A DNA stretch of 42,289 nucleotides, taken from Elioraea rosea. GTDB taxonomy: Bacteria; Pseudomonadota; Alphaproteobacteria; Acetobacterales; Acetobacteraceae. This document shows, piece after piece, positions 1 through 8,496 of this stretch; the stretch's first letter is position 1; each line of letters starts with the position of its first letter. The stretch is taken from positions 1-42,289 of the forward strand of contig NZ_VFAC01000035.1 in assembly GCF_007644105.1 (NCBI RefSeq), read 5' to 3'. Under the pieces are notes generated by a model. That model saw only the letters and a list, made by a program, of their open reading frames with translations, did not search any database and had not been told where the DNA came from. The position numbers and the translations under genes were made by a program.

Positions 1-1
1 G

Positions 2-859
2 CCGCCCCCACCCGCTCCTCGCACGGAACCGCCGCCGGCGGCCCCGCCGCCCGTCGCTGCGCCGATCGTTCCACCGCCGATCGTGCCCGCGCCCCAGGCT
101 GCGCCCTCCTCGCCGCCCCCTGCCCCGGCGCCCGCCCAACCGCCCGCCCAGGAGCAGCAGCTTGCCGCCGGACCGTCCGCCGGGGCGATGCGGTCGGCGA
201 TCGCGAACGTCCTCGCGGACGCTCGGTGCAGCTTCGTCACCGGTGCGATGGAAGGCGAGAGCCGCGCCCGCCTGTCGGGCTATGCGCAAGGCGGCGGGGG
301 CGAGGCGGCTCTCAGGCTCAGGCTCGCCTCGGCCGGCGTGCCATCGAACGCGATCGACTGGGGCGTGCAGGGCTTCGAGGGACCGTACTGCCCCGCGCTC
401 GACCTCCTGCGCCCGCATGCCGATGCCTTCGGCCAGCCACCCTCCGGCCTCGAGCTCTCGCTTCCCGGCGGCCGGCGCCGCCTGGTGCTCGGCGACCTTC
501 TCACGGTCAACCTCGCCATGCCCGCCTTCGCTGCCTATCTCCGCGTGTCCTACTTCACGCATGACGGAGAGGTCGTCCATCTCCACCCCACCCCGGCGGA
601 CCCCGCGCGCACCTTCGGGCCCCGCGTTCGCGTGTCGCTGGGCGACCCTGCCTCGGGCGGTCCGCGGTGGGAGATCGGGCCGCCCTACGGCACCGAGATG
701 ATCGTGGCGCTCGCGAGCGAGCGGCCGCTGTTCTCCTCCTCCCGCCCGGAAGCCGAGCAGTCCGATGCCTACCTTTCCGCCCTCGCCGAGGCGCTGCGGA
801 GCGGTGCGGCCGGAAGGGTCGCCGCGCGGGTGCTGATGGTCGACATCGCCGAGCGCTGA
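2..859 (+). CDS. C-terminal part of a DUF4384-like (probable T6SS kinase-associated) protein, 5' truncated
   Basis: The frame is open from the first codon of the window with no stop, so the true start lies outside; an internal GTG at 83 is probably not the start. The visible part opens with about 55 residues of Pro/Ala-rich linker and continues into a globular domain of about 200 residues. That domain contains VSYFTHDGEVVHLHPTP and IGPPYGTEMIVALASERPLF, which resemble the DUF4384 domain found at the C-terminus of many bacterial Ser/Thr kinases. In T6SS loci a kinase (PpkA) usually accompanies PppA and Fha, both present here, so this may be the tail of the PpkA-like protein. No kinase motif is visible, so the kinase assignment is inference. 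It converges on the HExxH gene with a 7-bp gap. Confidence 0.6.
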   Translation, partial: PPPPAPRTEPPPAAPPPVAAPIVPPPIVPAPQAAPSSPPPAPAPAQPPAQEQQLAAGPSAGAMRSAIANVLADARCSFVTGAMEGESRARLSGYAQGGGGEAALRLRLASAGVPSNAIDWGVQGFEGPYCPALDLLRPHADAFGQPPSGLELSLPGGRRRLVLGDLLTVNLAMPAFAAYLRVSYFTHDGEVVHLHPTPADPARTFGPRVRVSLGDPASGGPRWEIGPPYGTEMIVALASERPLFSSSRPEAEQSDAYLSALAEALRSGAAGRVAARVLMVDIAER

Positions 860-866
860 GGCCGGC

Positions 867-1901
867 TCAGCGGTCCGGCCAGGGCACGGAGAACAGCCAG
901 GTCTCCGGAAGGCCCTGCATGAACCCGGCGCGGAGACGCTCGACCGTCGCGGCATCGAGCCCCACGGCATCGGGCGCGAAGAAGCCAGGGTTCGGCGTGT
1001 GCATCAGGTAGGCCATCGCCTCGTTCATCATCACCTCCTCGAGCTCAGGGTCATACCCTCCTTCGGCGAGGAAGCGGCGGAAGGCAGTGCGCTCGCGGGG
1101 GCTGAGCCGTTCCTGCCACCATCTGGCAACATGCTCGGCGTAGGCCTTGTTCGTGAAGAATTCCCCGTGGCTCAGCTCATGGCGGAGGATGGCCTCGCGG
1201 ACGCTCGCATCGATGGCGAAGGCAACGCCACGCTCGGGGGCCGCTGCGGCGAGGCCGGGCACGGTCACGACCGCGGCCTCCTCGGCGAGCCGCGGCAGGC
1301 CGGCGGGCCCACGCGGCGCGATGCCGAGATCGTCGAGAATCCCGGCAAGACGCTTCTCCTCGTCGTTCAGCGCCACGCCCTGCGCGGCGGCAAGCGTGAA
1401 GAAGCGCACGAGGTCTGACGCGCGGTAGTTGTGTCCGAAATAGAAGCTCTCGGGCGATTCTCCCCGCGCCGCGATCTCACCCGCGAGCGTTCCGTCATCG
1501 AGCACGCGATCGCGCGGCAGCCCTGCCTTCTCGACCAGCGCCGCGACACGGTTCAGCATCCGTCCCTGTTGGAGAAGTGTCGGAAAATCAAGGATGACGA
1601 TCGATCTGTTCAGGTCCAGCCTGAACACGGTCAACATCTCGGCGCGGTTTTCCAGGATGGCGAGCGGCCCGGCGAGGCGCGCGACATGCCGGGGCGCAAC
1701 AGGCGCGACCCCTTCCAGCCCCGCCAGCGGTGGCCTTGTGCTTGGCGTCGCGCGGTCAAGCCAGTCCCAGATGGCGAGGCCGGCGACGAGGGCGAGGCCA
1801 CAAAGACCCGCCACAGCCGGCCAGGGAGAACGCCGCCGCGGCGGCGGCGCCGGCGGCCGGCGCAGCACGACGGTCGCGTCGTCGGCGGGCCGGCGGCGCA
1901 T
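867..1901 (-). CDS. Membrane-anchored putative zinc metallopeptidase (HExxH), T6SS-linked
   Basis: 344 residues. An Arg/Pro-rich N-terminus (about 1-26) precedes one hydrophobic segment (about 27-47, PAVAGLCGLALVAGLAIW). The positive charge on the N-terminal side predicts a cytoplasmic N-terminus and a periplasmic body. The motif HELSH at residues 241-245 fits the zinc-binding HExxH, and NEAMAY places a glutamate (E294) 49 residues later, as expected for a gluzincin third ligand. I do not recognise a named family. It lies 21 bp after the ompA-like gene and so belongs to the end of the tssB-tssG operon. By analogy with T6SS-associated peptidoglycan hydrolases such as TagX it could open the cell wall for the machine. 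That role is inference; it could also be an inactive structural protein. Confidence 0.7.
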   Translation of the reverse strand: MRRRPADDATVVLRRPPAPPPRRRSPWPAVAGLCGLALVAGLAIWDWLDRATPSTRPPLAGLEGVAPVAPRHVARLAGPLAILENRAEMLTVFRLDLNRSIVILDFPTLLQQGRMLNRVAALVEKAGLPRDRVLDDGTLAGEIAARGESPESFYFGHNYRASDLVRFFTLAAAQGVALNDEEKRLAGILDDLGIAPRGPAGLPRLAEEAAVVTVPGLAAAAPERGVAFAIDASVREAILRHELSHGEFFTNKAYAEHVARWWQERLSPRERTAFRRFLAEGGYDPELEEVMMNEAMAYLMHTPNPGFFAPDAVGLDAATVERLRAGFMQGLPETWLFSVPWPDR

Positions 1902-1922
1902 AGGGCTGTGCCGGGCCGGACG

Positions 1923-2570
1923 TCAGCCGCCGATGTTGACGATCTGCACCCGCCTGTTCTGCGGCTCGTCGACGTTGTCGCCCGTCGGCACCGCAAGCCG
2001 GGTCTCGCCAAGACCAACCGCGACGAGGCGCGACGTCTCGACGCCGAAATTGCTCGCGAGGTAGCTGCGCACGGCACTGGCCCGCCGCTCCGACAGCGCC
2101 TGGTTCAGCGCCGTGGAGCCGACCGTGTCGGTATGCCCCTCGATACGGAACCGGTAGGGCCGGAGATCCTCGCTCATCAGCGCCTTGCCGAGCTCGTCGA
2201 GCACCCGAGTCGCCTGCGGGGTGAGCCCTGCCGAGCCGGTGGCGAACTGAACCGTCAGCGAGATTGCCGGGGCTTCCGCGGGCGCGATGGCCGGCGCGGC
2301 CATCTGGGCGGGCGGTGAGACGGCGGCGGGTGGCGGCGGCGTCCCAGGTGACGGCGTGGCCGCTGCGGGCTGCGAGGCCGGCGGCGCGGCATTCTGCTGC
2401 GGCACGGGCCGGATGCCGCGCGTCGCTGGCTGGAACTGGCCGGGCTTCGGGCGCAGCGCGTCGATGATCTCGTTCGCGGAGGGGTCGCTCCTCTGTGCGG
2501 AGGCGGGTGCGCCGAGAAGCAGGACGGTCGCGGCGACGGCGAGGCCCCGCGCATGGCGGTGCAGGGTCAT
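1923..2570 (-). CDS. Exported OmpA/MotB-type peptidoglycan-binding protein
   Basis: 215 residues from the ATG at 2570, which has GGAG 8 nt upstream; a longer open frame exists but overlaps the methyltransferase and carries no domain. Residues 1-25 form a Sec signal peptide ending ASA/Q. A Pro/Ala/Gln-rich linker runs to about residue 100, and an OmpA domain fills the C-terminal half. [19 protein letters not shown] and [11 protein letters not shown] are the typical diaminopimelate/peptidoglycan-binding signatures. The protein is likely periplasmic and bound to the cell wall. It sits between the methyltransferase (121-bp gap) and the HExxH gene (21-bp gap), so it probably serves the T6SS. It is a second OmpA-type domain in the locus, beside the one fused to TssL. 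Confidence 0.88.
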   Translation of the reverse strand: MTLHRHARGLAVAATVLLLGAPASAQRSDPSANEIIDALRPKPGQFQPATRGIRPVPQQNAAPPASQPAAATPSPGTPPPPAAVSPPAQMAAPAIAPAEAPAISLTVQFATGSAGLTPQATRVLDELGKALMSEDLRPYRFRIEGHTDTVGSTALNQALSERRASAVRSYLASNFGVETSRLVAVGLGETRLAVPTGDNVDEPQNRRVQIVNIGG

Positions 2571-2590
2571 GGCGCGTTCTCCATGGTGGC

Positions 2591-2605
2591 GGCGCCTATG
2601 GCGCC
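2591..2605. repeat. Short perfect hairpin in the methyltransferase-ompA gap
   Basis: GGCGCC-TAT-GGCGCC, a 6-bp stem with a 3-nt loop, lies 21 bp upstream of the ompA-like start. No U-tract follows on either strand, so it is not an intrinsic terminator. The 121-bp gap (2571-2691) otherwise shows no promoter I would defend. Confidence 0.4.
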
Positions 2606-2691
2606 TCGTTGTCGACGGCAAGCGTAACACGGAAGCCCCAGGCCGGCGACCGCACGGGCCTTCGCAGCGGTGCGCCTCGGGCGCGGAACCA

Positions 2692-4236
2692 TCACAGCGC
2701 GGCCAGGGAGCGCCAGAGCGGCAGGCGCTTGTCGAGCACTTCCGCGACGACACCCATGATCGTCTCCCGCGCCTGATCGGGCGGAGCGGGAACGCCCTCG
2801 ACGAGCACCGCCTCCCCCCGCGCGGAGAGCTCCCCCGCGATCCAGTCCGACACCATCGCCGTCTCGGGCGCGCAACCGGAGACGAGCGCGCCGAAGACCT
2901 GCATCTCCACCTGGTAGGCAGGAATGCCCGCGCCGAGACGCGGGCTCGGGATGGCGAATTGCAGCCCCCTGCCGGGGAAGCCCCAGGCACGGGTGATCGC
3001 CGCCGCATGGCGCCGCGCCTGCTCCGAGGCCGGCGCGGCCGGGTTGGCGACGGGCAGAGCCTGGTGGCTGCCGACGAGCATGCCGACGAGCTCGACGGAC
3101 GAGACCGCCGCGCCACCCGCGGCGGCGCCGGTCCGCTGCAGCTCGGCAACCGTGCGCGGCCGCTCGGCAAGGGCTGCGAAGATCGGCTTGTAGGTCGCCG
3201 CGGCCATCTCGGCCTTGCCGCCAGGAACCTCGACCTCGTACGTCACGTCGCCCGGCGGCTTGACCAGGGCGAGCGTCATCGCGGCGAGCCGCCGGCTGCG
3301 CACATGGTCGCTGATGTGGCGCCGGCCGCGCAGGAACAGGTCATGGCGGAAGCCGCGGTCGAAGCAGAGGTCGCGCGCCGTCTCGCGCGCCGCCTCCGTC
3401 GGCTGCGCATCGATCAGCGCGCGCTGCTCCTCCGAGAAGCAGAGCTCGGGGTAGTTCTCCGTCAGCGTCGCGGACGCCGCGTAGGCGAGCTTGGCGGGCG
3501 CGAAGGCCTCTGCCACTTCGGCGGCGAACATCGGCCGCCAGTTCTCGTTGAGATACTCGTGCGCGAGATAGGCAGCCGGCATCGGCTGCTTCTCGCGGTC
3601 GAGGATGCGCTCGATCCAGGGCGAGCGCGCGAGGTGCCGCGCCCCTGCCGCGCGCAGCTTCGAGGCCGCCTCCATCGCAGAGAGGATCCTGTGGTCTGAC
3701 CGGCCAGGCAGCGCGGCGGCATGGTCGGCGAGGAAGCGGCGCAGGCCCATGATCGGCGTCCAGGCGGGCATCGCGCTGTAGCCGACATGCACGATGCCAC
3801 CCGGCTTCACGCGCCGTGCGAGGAACCGGATGATCGCCGCGCGCGTGGCGTCCGACACCCATGACCACACGCCGTGCAGCGACACGACATCGAACATCGG
3901 CAGGCCTGGCGGCGGATCGTCGGCCAGATCGGCGAAGTCGGCCTCGAGATAGTCGATGTTCGACAGCCCCGCCTCGGCGGCAAGCGCGCGTGCCGTCGCG
4001 ATCTGGCCGGGCAGGAAATCGACCGCGACGATTCGCGCCTTCGGGTTGGCGGCTGCGATCACGCCGGCGGTGAGACCGAGCCCGCAGCCGAGCTCGCAAT
4101 AGGCGAAGTCCTCGGGCAGCACCGCCTCGAAGCCGGCGATGGTGAGCGCAAGCGTCAGGTGCGGCGGCGACTGGAAGATGAAGTAGCCGGGAAGATAGTC
4201 GATGTCGGAGACGTAGCCTCCGCTCCAGCCGCTCAT
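2692..4236 (-). CDS. Class I SAM-dependent methyltransferase with methyltransferase regulatory domain
   Basis: 514 residues. [12 protein letters not shown] (about residues 47-58) is the glycine-rich SAM-binding motif [12 protein letters not shown] is motif II with its acidic end, and [13 protein letters not shown] fits motif IV. The middle third, with [14 protein letters not shown] and a Cys/Arg-rich [16 protein letters not shown] stretch, resembles the methyltransferase regulatory domain (PF10119-type). It starts inside the tssG stop (ATGA, 4-bp overlap), so it is translationally coupled to the baseplate genes. The substrate is unknown. Such proteins are not part of the canonical Tss set, which makes modification of a T6SS component or an effector a reasonable but untested idea. 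Confidence is high for the fold and low for the role. Confidence 0.82.
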   Translation of the reverse strand: MSGWSGGYVSDIDYLPGYFIFQSPPHLTLALTIAGFEAVLPEDFAYCELGCGLGLTAGVIAAANPKARIVAVDFLPGQIATARALAAEAGLSNIDYLEADFADLADDPPPGLPMFDVVSLHGVWSWVSDATRAAIIRFLARRVKPGGIVHVGYSAMPAWTPIMGLRRFLADHAAALPGRSDHRILSAMEAASKLRAAGARHLARSPWIERILDREKQPMPAAYLAHEYLNENWRPMFAAEVAEAFAPAKLAYAASATLTENYPELCFSEEQRALIDAQPTEAARETARDLCFDRGFRHDLFLRGRRHISDHVRSRRLAAMTLALVKPPGDVTYEVEVPGGKAEMAAATYKPIFAALAERPRTVAELQRTGAAAGGAAVSSVELVGMLVGSHQALPVANPAAPASEQARRHAAAITRAWGFPGRGLQFAIPSPRLGAGIPAYQVEMQVFGALVSGCAPETAMVSDWIAGELSARGEAVLVEGVPAPPDQARETIMGVVAEVLDKRLPLWRSLAAL

Positions 4237-5357
4237 GCGGATCCTCTCACTGCTTCGCGTCCACTGATGATCGTTTCTGCCCCGAACACGGCCTCCGGTG
4301 CGGTGCGCGGCGGAACCTCGCCGTCGCGCTTGGTGCGCGGCAGCCAGGTGTTCCAGCCGAGCCGCGGCCCCTTTGGGCCCGCCTCGCCAAGCCGCGGCAG
4401 CGGCACCTCCGCCGCTTCGAGCACGGGGTTGACCGCGAAGCCGAGCGTCGGCCCGACATAGGCGCGCACGAGATCGGCGACACGCGCAAGCGCCGTGCCC
4501 CCCGGCATGAGCGCAGCGAAGGCGTCGTACGGCATCGGCCCGAGGCGGAGCACGAAGCGGCCCTGCGTGTCCCAGGCGCGCACGCCGAGCGCAGCCTCGG
4601 CCCCGAGCCGCGCATGCGCGCCCTTCGGCAGCCCCGGCCCCGGAAGCCGGGTTCGCTCCGAAGGCGGAACCGCGAGCCAGGCGCCGACCATCTGCACCAC
4701 CTCGACAGGGCGGCCGAGGAAATCCGCCACCATCGCCTCGAGCCGCGCGGCGGAGCGCGGGCGGGCGGCGAACAGCCCGCCGTAGTGGATCGGCACCTCG
4801 TCGGGGATGGCGAGGCGGTGGCCGAGCCCGCCCGTGCCGAAGCCGACGATCGCCGTCAGCGCCGCTGTCGCGTCGTCGGCCGTGCCGGGCGGCGTGGCCT
4901 CGACGATGCGCGCGAGGCGGTACTTCGTCCCCGCGCGCAGGTAGAGAGACAGGGCGCGGTGGACGAACATGTCGAGGAACGCGGGCAGCGCTTCGTTCTT
5001 CCCCCGTTGCGCCTGCAGGACCAGCTCGCTGTAGTGGCGCGGCAGGATTCCGCCCGGTCCGACGAGGCCAAGGAAGGCGAGCACGAGCCGTGCCTTCTCT
5101 CCCTCGCGCTCCGGCCTGAAGCCGGCCACCTCTGCCGCCGGGAAGGCGAGCGTGAGTGCCGAGGCAAGCCGCGCGAGCTCCTCCTGCGGGTCGGCATCGC
5201 CCCCGAGTGGCCGCCTCGCCTCGCGCCGCGGATCGCGCGCGACCTTCCTCTCCGCCGCCTCGAGAACGCGCATCGCCTCGAGGAAGGGGAAGCGCTGCGG
5301 CTCGCGCGCCAGAAGCGCGGCTACAGAAGGGGGAGTTCGCCGGCGCGGGGGGGCCAT
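4233..5357 (-). CDS. tssG: T6SS baseplate wedge subunit TssG
   Basis: 374 residues from the ATG at 5357. This start gives the usual N-terminus, with SVAALLAREPQRFPFLEAMR, which matches the 'EPxRF-F-A-R-LE' opening of TssG (ImpH/VasB, DUF1306). LVLAFLGLVGPGGILPRHYS is the conserved TssG core. The family is usually 300-380 residues, so it is complete. TssG, with TssF and TssE, builds the wedges around the VgrG hub. The start overlaps the end of tssF by 37 bp and the stop overlaps the methyltransferase start by 4 bp. No good ribosome site is visible, consistent with translational coupling to tssF. Confidence 0.95.
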   Translation of the reverse strand: MAPPRRRTPPSVAALLAREPQRFPFLEAMRVLEAAERKVARDPRREARRPLGGDADPQEELARLASALTLAFPAAEVAGFRPEREGEKARLVLAFLGLVGPGGILPRHYSELVLQAQRGKNEALPAFLDMFVHRALSLYLRAGTKYRLARIVEATPPGTADDATAALTAIVGFGTGGLGHRLAIPDEVPIHYGGLFAARPRSAARLEAMVADFLGRPVEVVQMVGAWLAVPPSERTRLPGPGLPKGAHARLGAEAALGVRAWDTQGRFVLRLGPMPYDAFAALMPGGTALARVADLVRAYVGPTLGFAVNPVLEAAEVPLPRLGEAGPKGPRLGWNTWLPRTKRDGEVPPRTAPEAVFGAETIISGREAVRGSA

Positions 5358-7165
5358 GTTCGGATCACGCCAGGACGCCCGGCGAATGCGGCCGTGGTTC
5401 GCACGAAGCTGTTGATGGAGGCGTGCAGTGCGAGGAACCGCTCGAGCACGGAGGCGAACAGGAACCCGCCCGCGGCGAAGGCGCGCGGGTCGAGATCGAC
5501 GCGCACGTCGAGGCCGCGCACGAAGGCGCCGGGCCGCCGCCCTGGCGCGCGCGCAGCCCCGTCCTGCGCGGTGACGGAGACGACGCCCTCGATCACCGCG
5601 CGCGTCTCGGCGAGTTCGCGCAGGTCGTAGAGGCGGAGGATCTCGCGCAGCGCCGCCGCCCCTGCCTCGCCGCCCGTGACGGAAAGATGGTTCAGCGCCA
5701 GATGCGAGACGAGCTTCCATGCGCCCTGCGCGGCGAGGCGGGGCCGGAGCGTCGGCGTCGGCGCGGTCAGGCAGGCCATCGACGACACGCCGCCGAGCCC
5801 CTCCACGGCCGTGAGGCGCGGGCGGCCGCCGCCGAAGGGAAGGCTGGCGGGAAGGTCGCGGTTGAAGCAGATCGCATCGATCGAGAGCGTGCCGTCTGCC
5901 GGCAGCTCGGGGTCGAAGCCGGCATCGGCGAAAGCGAGGAACAGCTCCGTGCCGGGGAGCGGTGCGGCGGCCGGGCGGCGCACGGGGTGCCAGCGCGGCG
6001 CCTCGGCCTCGCCGCGCTCCGCCCCGCCGGGAAGCCCGGCATCGGCCGCGAGGCGGTAGAAGGGAAGCCATGGGCGCGGCTGCCCGCTCGGCCTGCTCTC
6101 GCGCACCTTCTCGACAGACCACACCTCGAGCGCGCGCGGCCGCCGCGCATCGGCCACGACGCGAAGCTCCGTCGCCGTGCCGTCGAGCGGCAGCGGGTCG
6201 CAGCGATGCGGGAAGAGGTTCACCACCGGAGTGCAGCCGAGCGCGAGCGCATCGGCGCTGACCGTGCGTTCGAGCTCAGGCATCGCGCGGTCGAGATAGA
6301 GGAAGATCTCCATCCGGTTTCCGCCGGACATCAGCGCCTTCGCGTCGAGGCCCGTGACGTCGAAGAACAGGAACTTCTCCGGGAAGGCGAAATACTCGGT
6401 CAGCAGCCGATAGCCGGCGAAGCTCCGCGCCGGCCACGGCAGAAGCGCCTCGTCGCGCGCGAAGCCGACCTCGCGCACCGCATCGGCCGGCAGCACCACG
6501 GGGCTTGGGTCGTTCGGACCGTCGGCGACGGCGACGGAGACGGTGTGGTTCAGGACGAGCTCGTGCAGCGGCAGCGAGATCGAGGGCGTGCCGCGCAAAT
6601 AGAAGCGGATCGTGTCAGGGCCGAGCTGAGCGAAGGTCGCATCCGCTGCGAGGCAGCGGAGCGCGATCCGCAGCGAGGCCACGGCGCCGCGCGCCGCGCG
6701 GTTCACCGGCGCCTGCAGCGGCAGCCCCGACAGCCTCACCTGGTCGAGCGCGATGGGATGCAGCGTGACGGGATAGCAGGTGCGGAAGCGGCAGCGCTCG
6801 CCGGAGACAGGCTCGGTGTCGAGCGCGGAGCCTGCCGGCACGCGATAGGGCGTGGTGGCCGAGGGCAGGCCTGCGAACTGGACGATCGAGCAGGACGGGA
6901 ACGGGAGGAGATAGTGCGGATAGAGGATGCCGAGAAGCGCATCGGTCAGCTCGGGGAACTCGTCCTCGAGCTTGTGGCGCACGCGGGCCGAGAGATAGGC
7001 AAACCCCTCGAGCAGGCGCGCGACATGCGGGTCGTCCACAGCATCGGGCGCGAGCCGGAGCCGGCCGGCGATCTTCGGATGCGCGGTCGCGAACTCGGCC
7101 GCGAGCTTGCGGATATAGGTAAGCTCGCGGTTGTAGAAGGGAAGGATGTCGTCGATGTCAGACAG
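5321..7165 (-). CDS. tssF: T6SS baseplate subunit TssF, probable CTG start
   Basis: The first ATG/GTG/TTG in frame is the GTG at 7039, but starting there would remove conserved N-terminal sequence. Reading upstream in frame gives DDILPFYNRELTYIRKLAAE and then HPKIAGRLRL, the standard TssF (ImpG/VasA, DUF879) opening. The codon at 7165-7163 is CTG, preceded by AGGGGG with 6 nt of spacing, so I take CTG as the start (614 residues, normal for the family). The N-terminal 8 bp overlap the end of tssE. Further on, RLLEGFAYLSARVRHKLEDE and LYPHYLLPFPS are strongly TssF. It forms the baseplate wedge with TssG and TssE. A sequencing error at the start cannot be excluded. Confidence 0.93.
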   Translation of the reverse strand: MSDIDDILPFYNRELTYIRKLAAEFATAHPKIAGRLRLAPDAVDDPHVARLLEGFAYLSARVRHKLEDEFPELTDALLGILYPHYLLPFPSCSIVQFAGLPSATTPYRVPAGSALDTEPVSGERCRFRTCYPVTLHPIALDQVRLSGLPLQAPVNRAARGAVASLRIALRCLAADATFAQLGPDTIRFYLRGTPSISLPLHELVLNHTVSVAVADGPNDPSPVVLPADAVREVGFARDEALLPWPARSFAGYRLLTEYFAFPEKFLFFDVTGLDAKALMSGGNRMEIFLYLDRAMPELERTVSADALALGCTPVVNLFPHRCDPLPLDGTATELRVVADARRPRALEVWSVEKVRESRPSGQPRPWLPFYRLAADAGLPGGAERGEAEAPRWHPVRRPAAAPLPGTELFLAFADAGFDPELPADGTLSIDAICFNRDLPASLPFGGGRPRLTAVEGLGGVSSMACLTAPTPTLRPRLAAQGAWKLVSHLALNHLSVTGGEAGAAALREILRLYDLRELAETRAVIEGVVSVTAQDGAARAPGRRPGAFVRGLDVRVDLDPRAFAAGGFLFASVLERFLALHASINSFVRTTAAFAGRPGVIRTWPPRAGELPLL

Positions 7166-7661
7166 CGTCCGCCCCCTGCACGACGAAGGCCATCGAGGCG
7201 CTGTCGAAGGCGGTGTCGAAGCTCACCGGCTCGGGCTCGGGGTCGGCGAGCATCAGCGCCTCGACGCGGAGCCGGAGCGTGCGATCCGTCTCGTCCACGC
7301 CCGGGACGAGCGAGACCTTCACCGCCTTCAGCCTCGGCTCGAAGGCGGCGATCGCGGCTTCGACGGCGCGGCGGAACCCTTCGCGCCGTTCCTCCGAGGC
7401 GAAATAGCCGGAGGTGAAGTCCGGCACGCCGTAGTTGAGCGGGGAGACGGCAAGCTCGGTGAGCTGCACGGGCCAGGAGCGCCAGCGCTGCCGCGCGTTC
7501 AGCAACGCCTCGAGGTCACGCCGCGCCGCACGCCGCAGCGCCGCGAGCGTCTCTGCCGCGCCGAGAGGCTGATCGAGCACCCGTTCCGGATCGGCATCGA
7601 GAAGCCTGTCGAGGACGGAGAGCTGGACACGGGAGGGCCGCTCGCCCGGTCTCAGGGGCAT
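7158..7661 (-). CDS. tssE: T6SS baseplate subunit TssE (gp25-like)
   Basis: 167 residues with a gp25/lysozyme-like (GPW_gp25) fold. Recognisable parts are RRDLEALLNARQRWRSWP near the N-terminus, LNYGVPDFTSG in the middle, and IAAFEPRLKAVKVSL toward the C-terminus, which is the helix-strand region ending in the EPRL motif. TssE is the T4 gp25 homologue that starts sheath polymerisation at the baseplate. It follows tagJ with a 22-bp gap and overlaps tssF by 8 bp. Its last codons (QGADAV) encode the ribosome-binding site that seems to serve tssF. Confidence 0.95.
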   Translation of the reverse strand: MPLRPGERPSRVQLSVLDRLLDADPERVLDQPLGAAETLAALRRAARRDLEALLNARQRWRSWPVQLTELAVSPLNYGVPDFTSGYFASEERREGFRRAVEAAIAAFEPRLKAVKVSLVPGVDETDRTLRLRVEALMLADPEPEPVSFDTAFDSASMAFVVQGADAV

Positions 7662-7683
7662 CGGTGCCTCCGCCCGGCGTGGG

Positions 7684-8496
7684 TCACGAAGCGCCCGCGA
7701 AGGTGAGATGGGCGAGCTCCATCACCGTGCGGCCCTCCTCGCCGACGAGGAACATGCGCTGGCCGAGACCGCGCACGGGCGAGCCCTCGCCGCCCTCCCA
7801 TTCCGTCGCCCGGCCGAGGCGGACGGCATCGGGCTGCGCCGCCTCGCCCGAGGCCAGGTAGAGGGCGGGGACGAACACGTCACCCTCGGGCCCCTCGCGC
7901 ACCGACATGGTGACGCGCCGCCAGAACAGGTCACGCGGGCGCTGCGCGGGGTGGAACTCCGCCTCAATGATCCGGTCTGTCGGGATCCAGAAATACTTGC
8001 CCGTCGTCGTCAGCACCTCGAGGAAGCCCGCGCAGAGATCGTCTGCGTCGCGGAAATCGTCGAACGCCTTGCCGTCTGCCGAGCCGGCCGAAGGGGGGCG
8101 CGACGCCTCCGCTTCGTGAGCGAGGCGCGCGGCCTCCGCCGCGTCGCCGCCGCGGAGGGCGACGAGTGCCTCGAGAAGGCGCATCACGTGCGCGGGTGCG
8201 GGACCGAGGAACTCCGGCACCCTCCCCTCGAGCCACACCTGACGCCGTGCCTGCTCGGCGCGGAGCAGCTGGCGAAAGGCGGCGACCGGCACGGCCACGG
8301 CAGGCTCGAGCGTCGTCAGCGCGTCGAGAAGCGTGTCGGCCCTCTGCGCGTTGCCGGTGAAGAGAAGGAACTCGGCGAGCAGGAGCCGCGGCCCGGGGTC
8401 CGCCGGTGCGGCGCGCACTGCCGCATTGGCGGCCGCGATCGCATCATCGAGCCGCCCTGCCTGGAACAGCGCGCCTGGGGTCATCGTCTCGTTCAT
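7684..8496 (-). CDS. tagJ: T6SS accessory protein TagJ (ImpE family)
   Basis: 270 residues. The N-terminal half is a TPR-like helical repeat (ALFQAGRLDDAIAAANAAV, LLLAEFLLFTGNAQRADTLL). The C-terminal half carries FDDFRDADDLCAGFLEVLT and GKYFWIPTDRIIEAEFHPA, hallmarks of the ImpE/SciE family. In Pseudomonas aeruginosa H1-T6SS, TagJ binds the N-terminus of the sheath protein TssB and affects ClpV recruitment. That is family knowledge, not something seen here. The start ATG overlaps the tssC2 stop (ATGA), and it is followed by tssE, a usual order in imp-type clusters. Confidence 0.92.
   Translation of the reverse strand: MNETMTPGALFQAGRLDDAIAAANAAVRAAPADPGPRLLLAEFLLFTGNAQRADTLLDALTTLEPAVAVPVAAFRQLLRAEQARRQVWLEGRVPEFLGPAPAHVMRLLEALVALRGGDAAEAARLAHEAEASRPPSAGSADGKAFDDFRDADDLCAGFLEVLTTTGKYFWIPTDRIIEAEFHPAQRPRDLFWRRVTMSVREGPEGDVFVPALYLASGEAAQPDAVRLGRATEWEGGEGSPVRGLGQRMFLVGEEGRTVMELAHLTFAGAS

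Noticed and set aside
2571-2691. Promoter before the ompA-like gene
   Set aside because: TTGCCG with 17 bp to TAGGCG has a poor -10; readthrough from the tssB operon explains expression.
7037-7165. Possible frameshift or broken tssF
   Set aside because: The missing N-terminus is in the same frame and intact; only the start codon is unusual.
5156-7417. 753-codon plus-strand frame opposite tssF/tssG
   Set aside because: Shadow of two conserved genes; Arg/Glu/Ala-rich with no domain.
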